NCBI GenBank assembly: GCA_047612485.1
Contig: JBLGAT010000004.1
Coordinates: 8,980-72,979, forward strand
Direction: 5' to 3'
From: Sediminicola sp047612485
GTDB taxonomy: Bacteria; Bacteroidota; Bacteroidia; Flavobacteriales; Flavobacteriaceae
DNA: 64,000 nucleotides
In this document: in pieces, positions 1 through 9,210 of the stretch
Layout: each line of letters starts with the position of its first letter
Position numbering within the stretch: the stretch's first letter is position 1
The notes under the pieces: generated by a model
The model's database searches: none
Seen by the model: only the letters and a program-made list of their open reading frames with translations
What the model was told of the DNA's origin: nothing
Position numbers and translations under genes: made by a program

Positions 1-67
1 GGCGTCCATTGGTTTAAAAAAGAAAAGTTTAAAAAGAATATTTTTCAACGCATAACCTCCTTTCCTG

Positions 68-1660
68 ATGAGCACTTACGACAAAAACATGGCCTTGACC
101 GGCACACCACCAAAATCCTTGACCCTAGGCCAGAAAATAGCGACCTTACTGGGAATGAGTGGACTTACTATCCTCGTTCTAGCCATTTTCAATGTTAATT
201 TTCCTCAAAAAGGACTTTGGCTAACCACATCACTATTGGCCATTTTTTTTGGTGTTGTTTGGTTTTCGGCAGCGGCATATGCCCATACCCAAAAAGGAAT
301 TAAAAATGATGGGGTTTGGTTTAAATCTATTTCCAGCAGGGGAATCTGGGCCTGGATGGCTGGCATAGGCCTTACTTCATTTTATATTGTACTCTATTTT
401 TATCCTCAATATCTCGGACTGGCCAAATCTGGTGACAATACTGGGGTCATCTCTTTTTTTGACCCGCTGAGCAAACTCCTCAGCGGTAATCCCGCTAGCC
501 AATGGTTTGTTTATGGCACACTTTATACCGTTGCCATTTTGGCTTTTGGAATTAAATTTATTTGGAAATACCGCCATAATAGGTATGAGATGATACGGAC
601 CTCCAGCGTCATGTTTTTCCAAACTGCTTTCGCTTTTCTTATTCCAGAATTTATGTCCAGGATGAATAGCGAATCCTTTTCCCTGCCATATTACGATCTG
701 AAGAACATTTGGCCCCTCAACTATTACAATTTTGAACGATACCGGGTCAATAGCATGATTGAGGCCGGGGATATTGGATTGGCCATGCTTATTTTTGGCG
801 TCCTTTCCATCTTTGTCATCACCCCAATCCTAACCTACAAATATGGAAAACGATGGTATTGTTCTTGGGTATGTGGATGTGGAGGCTTGGCCGAAACAGC
901 CGGGGATTCCTTTAGACAGTTGAGCGACAAGACCCAAAAAGCATGGAATATTGAAAGATGGGTGGTGCACAGTGTGGTGGTATTCGTAACCTTAATGACC
1001 ACAGCCGTCATATATTCTTATCTGGGAAACGACAGTAGTACATATTGGTTGACCAAAAACATCTTTTTATTAGGGGTAGCCGGCCTATTGACCCTGGTCT
1101 TCGGATGGGTGATGCTTTTTAAAAGAAAGGAGCTTCAAAAAGATGCCCTCTATGGCGCCATTGGCTATTTTACCATTATTATTGCCCTTATTGGGTTCCA
1201 CTACCTTAGTGGAGATGGACAGGTCTTTTTGTTTAAATCGGAAACCTTAAGAAGCACCTACGGGTTCTTGATAGGCAGCATCTTCTCTGGTGTTATTGGT
1301 ACTGGGTTCTACCCAATCTTTGGAAATAGGGTATGGTGCAGGTTTGGTTGCCCAATGGCCGCCATCCTTGGGTTCCAACAACGCCTTTTCTCTAGGTTCA
1401 GGATAACCACCAATGGTGGACAATGTATTTCTTGTGGCAACTGTTCCACCTATTGTGAAATGGGGATAGATGTTAGGGCCTATGCGCAGAAGGGAGAAAA
1501 CATAGTTAGATCTAGTTGTGTTGGCTGCGGTATTTGTTCGGCCGTTTGTCCACGTGGTGTTTTAAAACTTGAAAATGGACCGGAAAAAGGTCGTGTCAAT
1601 CCAACTGAAATCCTTTTGGGGAACGATGTAGACCTCATGGATTTGGTCAATCAGAAATAA
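68..1660 (+). CDS. Membrane-bound 4Fe-4S polyferredoxin (NapH/CcoG-like)
   Basis: 530 residues, an integral membrane electron-transfer protein. Several hydrophobic helices fill the N-terminal 400 residues. Two membrane-border Cys motifs of the NapH type are visible: WYCSWVCGCGG (about residue 265) and RVWCRFGCPMAA (about 425). A C-terminal ferredoxin domain follows with two classical clusters, CISCGNCSTYC and CVGCGICSAVCP (about 455-500), so two [4Fe-4S] centres are expected on one face of the membrane. The redox partner is unknown. An in-frame stop at 53-55 lies upstream, so ATG 68 is the first usable start; no clear Shine-Dalgarno is seen, as is common in Bacteroidota. Three glycosyltransferase genes follow, which suggests envelope biogenesis, but that is inference from position only. 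Confidence 0.8.
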   Translation: MSTYDKNMALTGTPPKSLTLGQKIATLLGMSGLTILVLAIFNVNFPQKGLWLTTSLLAIFFGVVWFSAAAYAHTQKGIKNDGVWFKSISSRGIWAWMAGIGLTSFYIVLYFYPQYLGLAKSGDNTGVISFFDPLSKLLSGNPASQWFVYGTLYTVAILAFGIKFIWKYRHNRYEMIRTSSVMFFQTAFAFLIPEFMSRMNSESFSLPYYDLKNIWPLNYYNFERYRVNSMIEAGDIGLAMLIFGVLSIFVITPILTYKYGKRWYCSWVCGCGGLAETAGDSFRQLSDKTQKAWNIERWVVHSVVVFVTLMTTAVIYSYLGNDSSTYWLTKNIFLLGVAGLLTLVFGWVMLFKRKELQKDALYGAIGYFTIIIALIGFHYLSGDGQVFLFKSETLRSTYGFLIGSIFSGVIGTGFYPIFGNRVWCRFGCPMAAILGFQQRLFSRFRITTNGGQCISCGNCSTYCEMGIDVRAYAQKGENIVRSSCVGCGICSAVCPRGVLKLENGPEKGRVNPTEILLGNDVDLMDLVNQK

Positions 1661-1810
1661 AAAAAACAATATTGTTTTCGTATTGTCATTGACACCAAGT
1701 TATCTACTTTTATACGTTTTTTGAAATAATGAAAAACAATTGGATTTCACCAAAGAAGAAACTTAATCAGTATAAGAAGGAAGGACAGTCACCTGTCCAA
1801 AATTAGCATA

Positions 1811-2500
1811 ATGAAAGATATCAAAGTAATTATTCCAGCTTATAATGAAGAAGATTCCATTGCGAAAGTAATTCAAGAAATTCCTGATTTTATATCAGAA
1901 ATTATTGTCGTCAACAACAATTCCACGGACCAAACTGCCATAAACGCCCAGAAGGCTGGGGCCACTGTAATAAGTGAAAACAGAAGGGGTTATGGTTACG
2001 CCTGTCTTTGTGGGATGGATTACATAGCCAAAAGATCCAAAACACCAGATATTATCGTATTTATCGACGGTGACTATTCCGATTACCCGGAAGAAATCAC
2101 CAAAGTAGTTGAACCCATCATAGAAAAGGATTTAGATTTTGTTATCGGGGCACGTGTAAAGGAACTTAGGGAACAAGGTTCCATGACACCGCAACAGATT
2201 TTCGGCAATAATCTCGCAACCTTTCTAATGAAAATCCTTTTTAAGGCAAAATACACAGATTTAGGGCCCTTCCGAGCCATAAAATACGACCAGTTATTGG
2301 CTCTTGAAATGGAAGACAAGACCTATGGGTGGACTGTAGAAATGCAGCTAAAAGCATTACGTAAGAAACTTACATACACCGAAGTAGCAGTTCGTTACAA
2401 AAAAAGAATTGGGGTGTCAAAAGTATCAGGTACGGTAAAAGGTAGTATATTTGCGGGCATAAAAATTCTAGGTTGGATTTTTAAATATAGTATAAAATAA
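1811..2500 (+). CDS. GT2 glycosyltransferase, dolichyl-phosphate-sugar synthase-like
   Basis: 229 residues. The start VIIPAYNEEDSI is the GT2 nucleotide-binding strand. FIDGDYSDYPEE (about residue 84) carries the metal-binding acidic motif of GT-A enzymes, and VNNNSTDQT is the usual second motif. Length and architecture fit polyprenyl-phosphate mannosyl- or glucosyl-transferases that load a lipid carrier on the cytoplasmic face. The hydrophobic C-terminal end (GIKILGWIFKYSIK) probably touches the membrane. A CesA-like GT2 and a GT-C enzyme that would use lipid-linked sugars lie just downstream, which supports a lipid-linked donor role. The sugar cannot be told from sequence. Confidence 0.8.
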   Translation: MKDIKVIIPAYNEEDSIAKVIQEIPDFISEIIVVNNNSTDQTAINAQKAGATVISENRRGYGYACLCGMDYIAKRSKTPDIIVFIDGDYSDYPEEITKVVEPIIEKDLDFVIGARVKELREQGSMTPQQIFGNNLATFLMKILFKAKYTDLGPFRAIKYDQLLALEMEDKTYGWTVEMQLKALRKKLTYTEVAVRYKKRIGVSKVSGTVKGSIFAGIKILGWIFKYSIK

Positions 2501-2536
2501 AAACAAACTTAATCACACTTTTCTTTAACAACAAAA

Positions 2537-4021
2537 ATGGGACTAACCATCACTTACATTATCATTGCAATCTATAGTATTGCGCTAGTTTTAATCTTCT
2601 TTTACAGTTTGGCTCAATTGAACCTCCTTGTAAATTATCTTTGGTATAAGAGACGGAACCAAGATGCTCCTAAATACAATCTTCTCGATCCTAAAGAAAT
2701 TCCATTTGTTACCATACAGTTGCCTATTTACAATGAAGAATACGTTGTAGAGCGATTACTTGAAAATATTGCAAAAATTGAATACCCATCCAACAAACTT
2801 GAAATACAGGTATTGGACGATTCTACAGATGATTCTGTCAATGATACTGCAAGAAGAATTATAGCCCTTCAGGAAACTGGCTTGGATATCACCCATATCA
2901 GAAGAGAAAACAGGTCTGGATATAAGGCCGGTGCATTGAAAGAAGGTCTTATAGTTGCCAAAGGTGAGTTTATCGCAATTTTTGACGCGGATTTTTTACC
3001 GGATCCAGATTGGTTAAAAAAGACCGTTATTTATTTTAAAGACCAAGAAATTGGTGTGGTTCAGACCCGTTGGGGACATATCAATAGAGATTATTCCACT
3101 TTGACCAAAATTCAGGCATTTGCCTTAGATGCCCACTTTACCTTGGAACAAGTAGGACGAAACGCAAAAGGACATTTCATCAACTTTAATGGTACCGCTG
3201 GGATCTGGCGCAAGGAATGTATCCTTGATGCCGGTAACTGGGAAGGTGATACCTTGACGGAAGATTTGGATTTGAGCTATAGGGCACAATTAAAAAATTG
3301 GAAGTTTAAATATTTGGAAGATGTGGAAACTCCAGCAGAGCTTCCTGTAGTGATCAGTGCGGCACGTTCCCAACAATTTCGTTGGAACAAAGGTGGGGCT
3401 GAAAACTTTAGAAAAACAGTTTGGAGTGTCATCACCGCCAAGAACATTTCCTTTAAGACTAAATTCCATGGTGTAATGCATTTGTTGAACAGTTCTATGT
3501 TCTTATGTGTCTTCATCGTAGCCTTTTTGAGTATTCCTATGTTATACATCAAGAATATGTACGGGCACTTGGGGTGGATCTTTGAAGTTACAAGTTTCTT
3601 TGTCGTAAGTACTATTATCCTGTTTGTCTGCTATTGGTTCACCTATAAGAGCATACAGGGCAGTAGTTTCGATAATTTTGTGGACTACATCAAGATATTC
3701 TTTACTTTTTTCTCCGTGGCATTAGGTTTTTCCTTGCACAATTCTATGGCAGTATTGGAAGGACATATGGGTAAAAGAAGTGAATTTGTAAGAACTCCAA
3801 AATTCAATATCAACAACCTTACAGATAGCTGGAAAGGAAACAAATACTTGGCCAAAAAATTATCCCCTAACATGATCTTGGAAGCATTGCTGATGATCTA
3901 TTTCTTGTTTGGAATGTACAGTGCCATTCCTTTGAATGATTTTGGATTGTTCCCATTCCATTTTATGTTGTTCCTAGGTTTCGGATTTGTATTTTTTAAC
4001 TCACTTACTGCTAAAGCATAA
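2537..4021 (+). CDS. Membrane GT2 glycosyltransferase, cellulose-synthase-like
   Basis: 494 residues. There is one N-terminal transmembrane helix (about 5-27), a cytoplasmic GT-A domain, and at least four C-terminal helices (about 315-490). The processive-type signature is complete: LDDSTDDS (first Asp), DADFLPD (DxD), TEDLDLSYR (TED base) and QQFRWNKG (Q/RxxRW acceptor site). Such enzymes make glycolipids or beta-linked polymers at the inner membrane. Without partner export genes here, a glycolipid-type product is as likely as a polysaccharide. It starts 36 bases after the preceding GT2 and ends 2 bases before the next gene, so the three form one transcription unit. Confidence 0.82.
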   Translation: MGLTITYIIIAIYSIALVLIFFYSLAQLNLLVNYLWYKRRNQDAPKYNLLDPKEIPFVTIQLPIYNEEYVVERLLENIAKIEYPSNKLEIQVLDDSTDDSVNDTARRIIALQETGLDITHIRRENRSGYKAGALKEGLIVAKGEFIAIFDADFLPDPDWLKKTVIYFKDQEIGVVQTRWGHINRDYSTLTKIQAFALDAHFTLEQVGRNAKGHFINFNGTAGIWRKECILDAGNWEGDTLTEDLDLSYRAQLKNWKFKYLEDVETPAELPVVISAARSQQFRWNKGGAENFRKTVWSVITAKNISFKTKFHGVMHLLNSSMFLCVFIVAFLSIPMLYIKNMYGHLGWIFEVTSFFVVSTIILFVCYWFTYKSIQGSSFDNFVDYIKIFFTFFSVALGFSLHNSMAVLEGHMGKRSEFVRTPKFNINNLTDSWKGNKYLAKKLSPNMILEALLMIYFLFGMYSAIPLNDFGLFPFHFMLFLGFGFVFFNSLTAKA

Positions 4022-4023
4022 GT

Positions 4024-5373
4024 ATGTCCTCCTATTGGAAACTTCATAAATTTCCAATGTTTATGGTGCTGATCAGCATCGGGTTTTATGCGAGTTTTTC
4101 TTATGATTTAGACAGGTCGGATTTTATAAAACTAATAACCCTATCCCTAGGGTTATTTTTTTTGTGTTATAAAATCATACAATTTGAAAAGTGGAATTTT
4201 AAATTTCTATTGGTTGCGGGAATCCTGTTTCGTTTGGTCTTCTTTATAGCCACCCCTAACCTCTCACAAGACTTTTATCGCTTTATTTGGGATGGGGAAC
4301 TAGTCAGCCATGGACTCAACCCTTATCTCTATACCCCTGATGAACTTATAGCACAAGGAAATCTTGTCATTGCCAATGCGCAGGAATTGCATTTGGGCAT
4401 GGGAGAGCTTAGTGCCAAACATTTTTCCAATTATCCTCCCCTTAACCAATTGTTATTTTCCATTGCAGCTGCATTGGGGGGCAAGTCCATTCTTGGGGGC
4501 ATTATGGCGATGCGAGTAATCATCATATGTGCCGACCTGGGTATTCTATACTTTGGAAGAAAATTACTAAAGCACCTCAACAGATCTTCCCACTTAATTT
4601 TTTGGTATTTTTTAAATCCATTGGTCATTATAGAACTTACCGGAAACCTCCATTTTGAAGGAGTTATGATATTTTTGTTTTTGGCATCCGTTTATCTGCT
4701 CGCAAAGAATAAATGGCGTTGGAGTGCAGTACTTTATTCGCTTTCCATCCTGACAAAACTTGTGCCCCTATTGTTCCTGCCCCTATTTTTAAAACATTTC
4801 GACATCAAAAAAAGTCTTCTGTTCTATTCCCTCATTGGAGTCACGACTATTGTGTTTACACTTCCGTTTTTCTCCATGGAATTCATCACCCATTACTCGG
4901 CCACCCTAAGTCTTTGGTTCTCAAATTTTGAATTTAATGCAAGCACTTATAATATCATTAAGTCCATTGGTCTACAATTAGATGTCCCAGCCTTTAAAAT
5001 GATAAAGATTTTTGGTAAAATCATGCCATTTATAATTGTGATATTAGTCCTTGTTTTTACTTTCTTACGGGATAATAAAAATATTTCCACCCTGATCACT
5101 TCCATGTTATGGATTCTAAGTGCCTATTATTTTTTGGCCACAACGGTCCACCCGTGGTACATTATCTTCCTGGTCATTTTGGCGATTTTTACAGAATTTA
5201 GGTTTCCTTTGGTATGGTCACTTACCGCAATCTTAAGCTATTGGGCCTATTCCAATGGCCAATTTGAAGAGAACCTTTTGATTCTCAGCATTGAATATAT
5301 CCTAGTTTATGGTTTCTTGGCTTATGAATTGATTAACCTAAATAACAAAAACCTGTTATTTTGTAAAAAATAA
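4024..5373 (+). CDS. GT-C (GT87/mannosyltransferase-like) integral membrane glycosyltransferase
   Basis: 449 residues with about ten hydrophobic helices. An early periplasmic loop has the acidic segment DFYRFIWDGELVSHGLNPYLYTP (split as DFYRFIWDGEL and HGLNPYLYTP), typical of GT-C mannosyltransferases that take sugar from a polyprenyl-phosphate donor. The central LNPLVIIELTGNLHFEG and the ILTKLVPLLFLPLF helix are also typical. It starts 2 bases after the CesA-like gene. The likely job is adding a sugar outside the inner membrane using the donor made by the small GT2 at 1811. Acceptor and linkage are unknown. Confidence 0.7.
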   Translation: MSSYWKLHKFPMFMVLISIGFYASFSYDLDRSDFIKLITLSLGLFFLCYKIIQFEKWNFKFLLVAGILFRLVFFIATPNLSQDFYRFIWDGELVSHGLNPYLYTPDELIAQGNLVIANAQELHLGMGELSAKHFSNYPPLNQLLFSIAAALGGKSILGGIMAMRVIIICADLGILYFGRKLLKHLNRSSHLIFWYFLNPLVIIELTGNLHFEGVMIFLFLASVYLLAKNKWRWSAVLYSLSILTKLVPLLFLPLFLKHFDIKKSLLFYSLIGVTTIVFTLPFFSMEFITHYSATLSLWFSNFEFNASTYNIIKSIGLQLDVPAFKMIKIFGKIMPFIIVILVLVFTFLRDNKNISTLITSMLWILSAYYFLATTVHPWYIIFLVILAIFTEFRFPLVWSLTAILSYWAYSNGQFEENLLILSIEYILVYGFLAYELINLNNKNLLFCKK

Positions 5374-5379
5374 GCATGT

Positions 5380-5412
5380 TTTGCCCCCAATTCATTTTAA
5401 TTGGTACATTTG
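5380..5412 (+). promoter_or_regulatory. Bacteroidota-type promoter of the arginine operon
   Basis: TTTG at 5380-5383 (-33 box) and TACATTTG at 5405-5412 (-7 box, consensus TAnnTTTG) are separated by 21 bases, a textbook match to the primary-sigma promoter of this phylum. Transcription would start around 5418-5420, at or just before the ATG of the leader peptide, so the leader would be read from an essentially leaderless RNA. The upstream gene ends at 5373. Confidence 0.7.
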
Positions 5413-5419
5413 TTTTGTA

Positions 5420-5503
5420 ATGAATGTAACAACACATATACTATTCCATAATCGGGCTTCTTTTCCCGCTTATTCATTTACGCCTACACGTCTCCGCCCG
5501 TAA
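5420..5503 (+). CDS. Arginine-operon leader peptide (putative attenuator)
   Basis: A 27-codon ORF starting about 8 bases after the -7 box. It contains Arg at codon 12 and ends ...TPTRLRP-stop, so Arg codons 24 and 26 lie next to the stop. The last two codons and the stop are part of a small hairpin (5495-5508). Upstream of a ten-gene arginine operon this has the layout of a leader peptide sensing charged tRNA-Arg or free arginine through ribosome stalling. That function is inference; what is seen is the ORF, its position and its Arg codons. Confidence 0.55.
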   Translation: MNVTTHILFHNRASFPAYSFTPTRLRP

Positions 5504-5508
5504 GGGTG
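5495..5508 (+). promoter_or_regulatory. GUAA-tetraloop hairpin overlapping the leader stop codon
   Basis: 5495-5499 (CGCCC) pairs with 5504-5508 (GGGTG; one G-T wobble) around a GTAA loop. The stem holds the last Arg and Pro codons and the loop contains the TAA stop. A ribosome paused on Arg26 would cover and melt it. A second possible hairpin just downstream pairs GGAAAT (5521-5526) with ATTTCC (5537-5542). I do not see a strong U-tract terminator, so control may act on translation or through Rho. Confidence 0.4.
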
Positions 5509-5590
5509 CGCTTCTATTATGGAAATAGGTGAGTCCATTTCCAACTCTCATAAAAAATTATTATTTTATTTAATCCTAAAGCAACATTCA

Positions 5591-6208
5591 ATGAAGATTG
5601 TTATTGCTAACGAATCATATTTTAAATACTCCCAGATTATCTGCGATACCATAGAGGAGTCTGCCAAGGTACGGGGTACCGGTATTGCAAAACGATCTAC
5701 GGAGTATATTGAGAAAAGGTTAAAAAACGGCAATGCCATTTTAGCTTTGGACGGGGACAAATTTGCCGGATTCTGTTACATCGAAGTATGGGGGCATGAA
5801 AAATTTGTCGCCAATTCAGGATTGATCGTCCACCCAGACTATAGAGGGCAAGGCCTCGCCAAAAAAATCAAAAAAGCTGTTTTTGACCTTTCAAGAAAAA
5901 AATTTCCGGACGCCAAAATATTTGGCATTACCACAGGGTTAGCCGTAATGAAAATGAATTACGAGCTTGGCTATAAGCCCGTGACCTTTTCAGAACTCAC
6001 CACTGACCCAGAATTTTGGAAAGGCTGCCAGACCTGCAAAAATTTTGATATCCTGACACGGACCGAAACAAAAATGTGCTTGTGCACCGGCATGTTATTT
6101 GATCCCCATGCCAAGAAAAAAGTAGAGGACAACAAACTGAATACAAAAGCATTTACAAGATTAAGAAGCATCAAGGAGCAATTGTTCCTTAAAAAGAAAG
6201 AAAGATGA
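5591..6208 (+). CDS. GNAT N-acyltransferase, probable first enzyme of arginine synthesis
   Basis: 205 residues from ATG 5591 (MKIVIANESYF). A longer in-frame reading from 5519 adds 24 non-conserved residues and would start inside the leader hairpins, so I prefer the inner start. The GNAT acyl-CoA site is VHPDYRGQGLAKKI (about residue 82). It ends with Cys pairs GCQTCKNF and CLCTG, unusual for a simple GNAT. It is the first operon gene and overlaps argG by 4 bases. Since the pathway here has an N-succinylornithine-type transcarbamylase and no ArgJ or fused ArgA, this protein most likely acylates glutamate (acetyl or succinyl). That assignment rests on context. Confidence 0.7.
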   Translation: MKIVIANESYFKYSQIICDTIEESAKVRGTGIAKRSTEYIEKRLKNGNAILALDGDKFAGFCYIEVWGHEKFVANSGLIVHPDYRGQGLAKKIKKAVFDLSRKKFPDAKIFGITTGLAVMKMNYELGYKPVTFSELTTDPEFWKGCQTCKNFDILTRTETKMCLCTGMLFDPHAKKKVEDNKLNTKAFTRLRSIKEQLFLKKKER

Positions 6209-7395
6209 AAAAATTAGTATTAGCCTATAGCGGTGGACTGGACACATCTTATTGTGCAAAATATCTATCTAAAGATAAAGGTTTTGAAGTGCACGCAGTG
6301 AGCGTGAACACCGGAGGGTTCTCTCAAGAAGAAATAGTCAATATCCAAGAAAAAGCACTACAATTGGGGGCATCTACCTATACCTCCCTTGATGCCGTAC
6401 AGACATTTTATGAAAAGGTAGTCAAATACTTGATCTTTGGCAATGTCCTTAAAAACAATACATATCCCTTATCTGTAAGTGCTGAACGTATCGTGCAGGC
6501 CATAGAAATAGTGAACCACGCAAAAAAAATAGGCGCATCGTACATTGCCCATGGCAGTACAGGAGCCGGGAACGATCAAGTGAGGTTCGATATGATATTC
6601 CAGATCATTGCCCCGGAAATTGAGATAATAACCCCTATCAGGGACAACAAGCTATCTAGGGAAGCTGAAATAGCTTACCTCAAAGAAAATGGGGTGGACT
6701 ACCCTTGGGAAAAAGCCAAATATTCGATCAATAGAGGCCTTTGGGGTACTTCTGTTGGAGGTGAAGAGACTTTAACTTCACATTCGGCACTACCCGATTC
6801 CGCCTATCCAAGCCAGTTACAGAAAACAAAACCAACAGAGGTTAAACTCACCTTTAAAAAGGGAGAACTGACAGCCTTAAACGGCAAGGAAAATACTCCG
6901 GTGAACAATATTATTGCGCTGGATGCCCTAGCCTCCAAATATGCTATTGGCAGGGATATCCACGTGGGGGATACTATCATTGGCATAAAAGGGAGAGTTG
7001 GGTTTGAAGCTCCAGCTTCCCTAATCATTATAAAAGCCCACCATTTGCTGGAAAAACATACGTTGAGCAAATGGCAGCAATTTCAAAAAGAACAACAGGG
7101 AAATTTTTATGGGATGCTCCTTCACGAAGGAAATTATTTAGATGAGGTGATGAGAAATATTGAGGTCTTTCTAACGGATACCCAAAAGAATGTTTCGGGC
7201 GATGTGTTTGTAAGCCTCCATCCCTATCGTTTCCAACTTAATGGTATAGAATCAAAGCACGACCTTATGAATGCCACTTTCGGGAACTATGGGGAAATGA
7301 ACAAGGGTTGGACAGCGGATGATGCAAAAGGCTTCATCAAGATACTATCCAACGCCGGAAAAATATATAATCACGTCAACAACAGTAATGATTAA
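6205..7395 (+). CDS. argG: Argininosuccinate synthase
   Basis: 396 residues, normal length. The N-terminal ATP pyrophosphatase loop AYSGGLDTSYC and the STGAGNDQVRFD segment (about residue 115) are diagnostic. It joins citrulline and aspartate at the cost of ATP. The start ATG lies in the ATGA overlap with the preceding GNAT, suggesting translational coupling, and its last 8 bases overlap argC. In canonical pathways argG comes second-last, yet here it is the second gene of the operon, the usual Bacteroidota order as I recall it. Confidence 0.96.
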   Translation: MKKLVLAYSGGLDTSYCAKYLSKDKGFEVHAVSVNTGGFSQEEIVNIQEKALQLGASTYTSLDAVQTFYEKVVKYLIFGNVLKNNTYPLSVSAERIVQAIEIVNHAKKIGASYIAHGSTGAGNDQVRFDMIFQIIAPEIEIITPIRDNKLSREAEIAYLKENGVDYPWEKAKYSINRGLWGTSVGGEETLTSHSALPDSAYPSQLQKTKPTEVKLTFKKGELTALNGKENTPVNNIIALDALASKYAIGRDIHVGDTIIGIKGRVGFEAPASLIIIKAHHLLEKHTLSKWQQFQKEQQGNFYGMLLHEGNYLDEVMRNIEVFLTDTQKNVSGDVFVSLHPYRFQLNGIESKHDLMNATFGNYGEMNKGWTADDAKGFIKILSNAGKIYNHVNNSND

Positions 7396-8362
7396 AGCAG
7401 GAATAATAGGCGGGTCCGGATATACGGGAGGAGAACTGATAAGGATACTCCTGAACCACCCCAAGGTAGGTATCGATTTTATATATAGCACAACTAGGGC
7501 AGGTAAAAATGTATCTGACACTCATCCCGATCTACTTGGGATAACCGAAATAAAGTTTACAGGAGAAGTGAATTTAAATGTGGATGTGGTCTTTCTGTGT
7601 TTGGGACATGGCAATTCTACTTCTTTCTTAAAGGAGAACCAATTTTCGACCAAAACGAAGATCATAGACTTGAGCAATGATTTTAGACTAACGGCCGATT
7701 CCCTGTTCAATGGTAAGGATTTTATCTATGGCCTTCCGGAACTAAACAAGGAAGCCATTAAAAAAGCAAATTACATTGCCAATCCGGGATGTTTTGCAAC
7801 CGCCATACAATTGGCGCTATTGCCTTTGGCAAAAGCTGGCGCCCTTGATAACCCGGTGCACATCAATGCTGTCACCGGCAGTACGGGCGCAGGTGTGAGC
7901 CTTTCAGCTACTTCACATTTTAGTTGGAGGACAAACAATATATCTTGGTACAAACCCTTTACACACCAGCATCTAGGAGAAATAAATGAAAGTTTACATT
8001 CGCTTCAAGCCAATGCGGGGGACCTTTTCTTTTTACCCAGTCGTGGAAATTTTACCCGTGGAATCTTCGCTACAGCCTATACTAGCTATGCCGGAAGCTT
8101 GGAAGATGCAAAGAAACTTTACAAGAAGTTTTATGCCGATGCCAAATTTACGCAGGTCTCTGATGAGGAAATTTGCCTAAAACAGATAGTGAACACCAAT
8201 CATTGCCATTTACATCTGCATAAGCACAACGACGTGTTGCTTATTACTTCTGCCATTGATAATTTATTAAAGGGTGCATCAGGTCAGGCCGTACAGAACA
8301 TGAACCTGATATTTGGTTTAGATGAAACGGAAGGCCTGCATTTAAAGGCAGGGGTGTTTTAA
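7388..8362 (+). CDS. argC: N-acyl-gamma-glutamyl-phosphate reductase
   Basis: 324 residues from ATG 7388 (MIKAGIIGGSGYTGGEL); an in-frame ATG at 7319 lies within argG and adds unrelated residues. The NAD(P) motif GGSGYTGGE and the catalytic Cys in NPGCFATA (about residue 133) are present. It reduces N-acylglutamyl phosphate to the semialdehyde using NADPH. It overlaps argG by 8 bases. The acyl group (acetyl or succinyl) is not evident from this enzyme. Confidence 0.95.
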   Translation: MIKAGIIGGSGYTGGELIRILLNHPKVGIDFIYSTTRAGKNVSDTHPDLLGITEIKFTGEVNLNVDVVFLCLGHGNSTSFLKENQFSTKTKIIDLSNDFRLTADSLFNGKDFIYGLPELNKEAIKKANYIANPGCFATAIQLALLPLAKAGALDNPVHINAVTGSTGAGVSLSATSHFSWRTNNISWYKPFTHQHLGEINESLHSLQANAGDLFFLPSRGNFTRGIFATAYTSYAGSLEDAKKLYKKFYADAKFTQVSDEEICLKQIVNTNHCHLHLHKHNDVLLITSAIDNLLKGASGQAVQNMNLIFGLDETEGLHLKAGVF

Positions 8363-8410
8363 ATTATTGAGCGTTAGCATTGAGAGTAACAACGAATAAA
8401 CCAATCAGAA

Positions 8411-9208
8411 ATGAAAATAGCCATTATTGGGACGGGGAACTTGGGATTGTCCATAGCCAAAGGATTATTGAATACAAATGATGGAATCTCCACCATATAC
8501 CTCACCAAAAGAGATCTAAGACAGATAAAAGCCCTAGAATCCCATGGTAATGTTACAGTGACCACGGATAATAAGGAAGCCCTGAAAAATTCAGACATTT
8601 TAATTTTCGCAGTTCAACCTGTACATTTTGAAAGCATCTTGGAACAGCTAAAAGATCATTTGGTGGACGACCATGTTATTATTTCCACTATTACGGGATT
8701 TAGTATAGAACGAATAGAAAAAGTCATAGGCAAGGACAACAACATTATTCGAAGCATGCCCAATACGGCAATTTCCGTAGGCCAGTCCATGACCTGCATC
8801 TGCGCCAATGAAAAGGGGCAGGAAAAAATTGAACTGGCCAGGACAATTTTTAACAAGATGGGGCATTCCATGGTCATCCCGGAAAACCAAATGCAAGCGG
8901 CCACGGTCATTTGCGCCAGTGGGATTGCCTTTTGGATGCGTCTCATCAGGGCAACCACCCAAGGCGCTATTCAACTGGGGTTTGACGCCAAAGAAGCCCA
9001 GGAACTTGCGATGTATACCTGCAATGGGGCAGCCCAATTATTGATTGCCTCTGGCAATCATCCTGAAGAAGAAATTGACAGGGTGACCACCCCTAGGGGG
9101 TGTACCATTCAAGGATTGAACGAAATGGAGCACCAAGGGTTGAGCTCTTCCTTAATTCAGGGTATTGTAGCCTCTTATGAAAAGATCAATCAAATTAAAA
9201 AAGAATAA
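8411..9208 (+). CDS. proC: Pyrroline-5-carboxylate reductase
   Basis: 265 residues. The Rossmann start MKIAIIGTGNLGLSIAKGL, the internal IRSMPNTAISVGQSMT and the C-terminal TTPRGCTIQGLNEME are ProC signatures. It reduces P5C to proline with NAD(P)H. It sits inside the arginine operon, 48 bases after argC and 2 bases before argD, so proline and arginine synthesis from glutamate are expressed together. Confidence 0.94.
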   Translation: MKIAIIGTGNLGLSIAKGLLNTNDGISTIYLTKRDLRQIKALESHGNVTVTTDNKEALKNSDILIFAVQPVHFESILEQLKDHLVDDHVIISTITGFSIERIEKVIGKDNNIIRSMPNTAISVGQSMTCICANEKGQEKIELARTIFNKMGHSMVIPENQMQAATVICASGIAFWMRLIRATTQGAIQLGFDAKEAQELAMYTCNGAAQLLIASGNHPEEEIDRVTTPRGCTIQGLNEMEHQGLSSSLIQGIVASYEKINQIKKE

Positions 9209-9210
9209 CA

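Noticed and set aside
1..198. Open frame from base 1 to a stop at 196-198, possible tail of an upstream gene
   Set aside because: It would overlap the polyferredoxin gene by about 130 bases and shows no recognisable motif; it may be real only over the first 60 bases, which cannot be judged.
1729..1806. 25-codon ORF (MKNNWISPKKKLNQYKK...) between the polyferredoxin and GT2 genes
   Set aside because: Too short and without known homologue or clear promoter; it may be chance.
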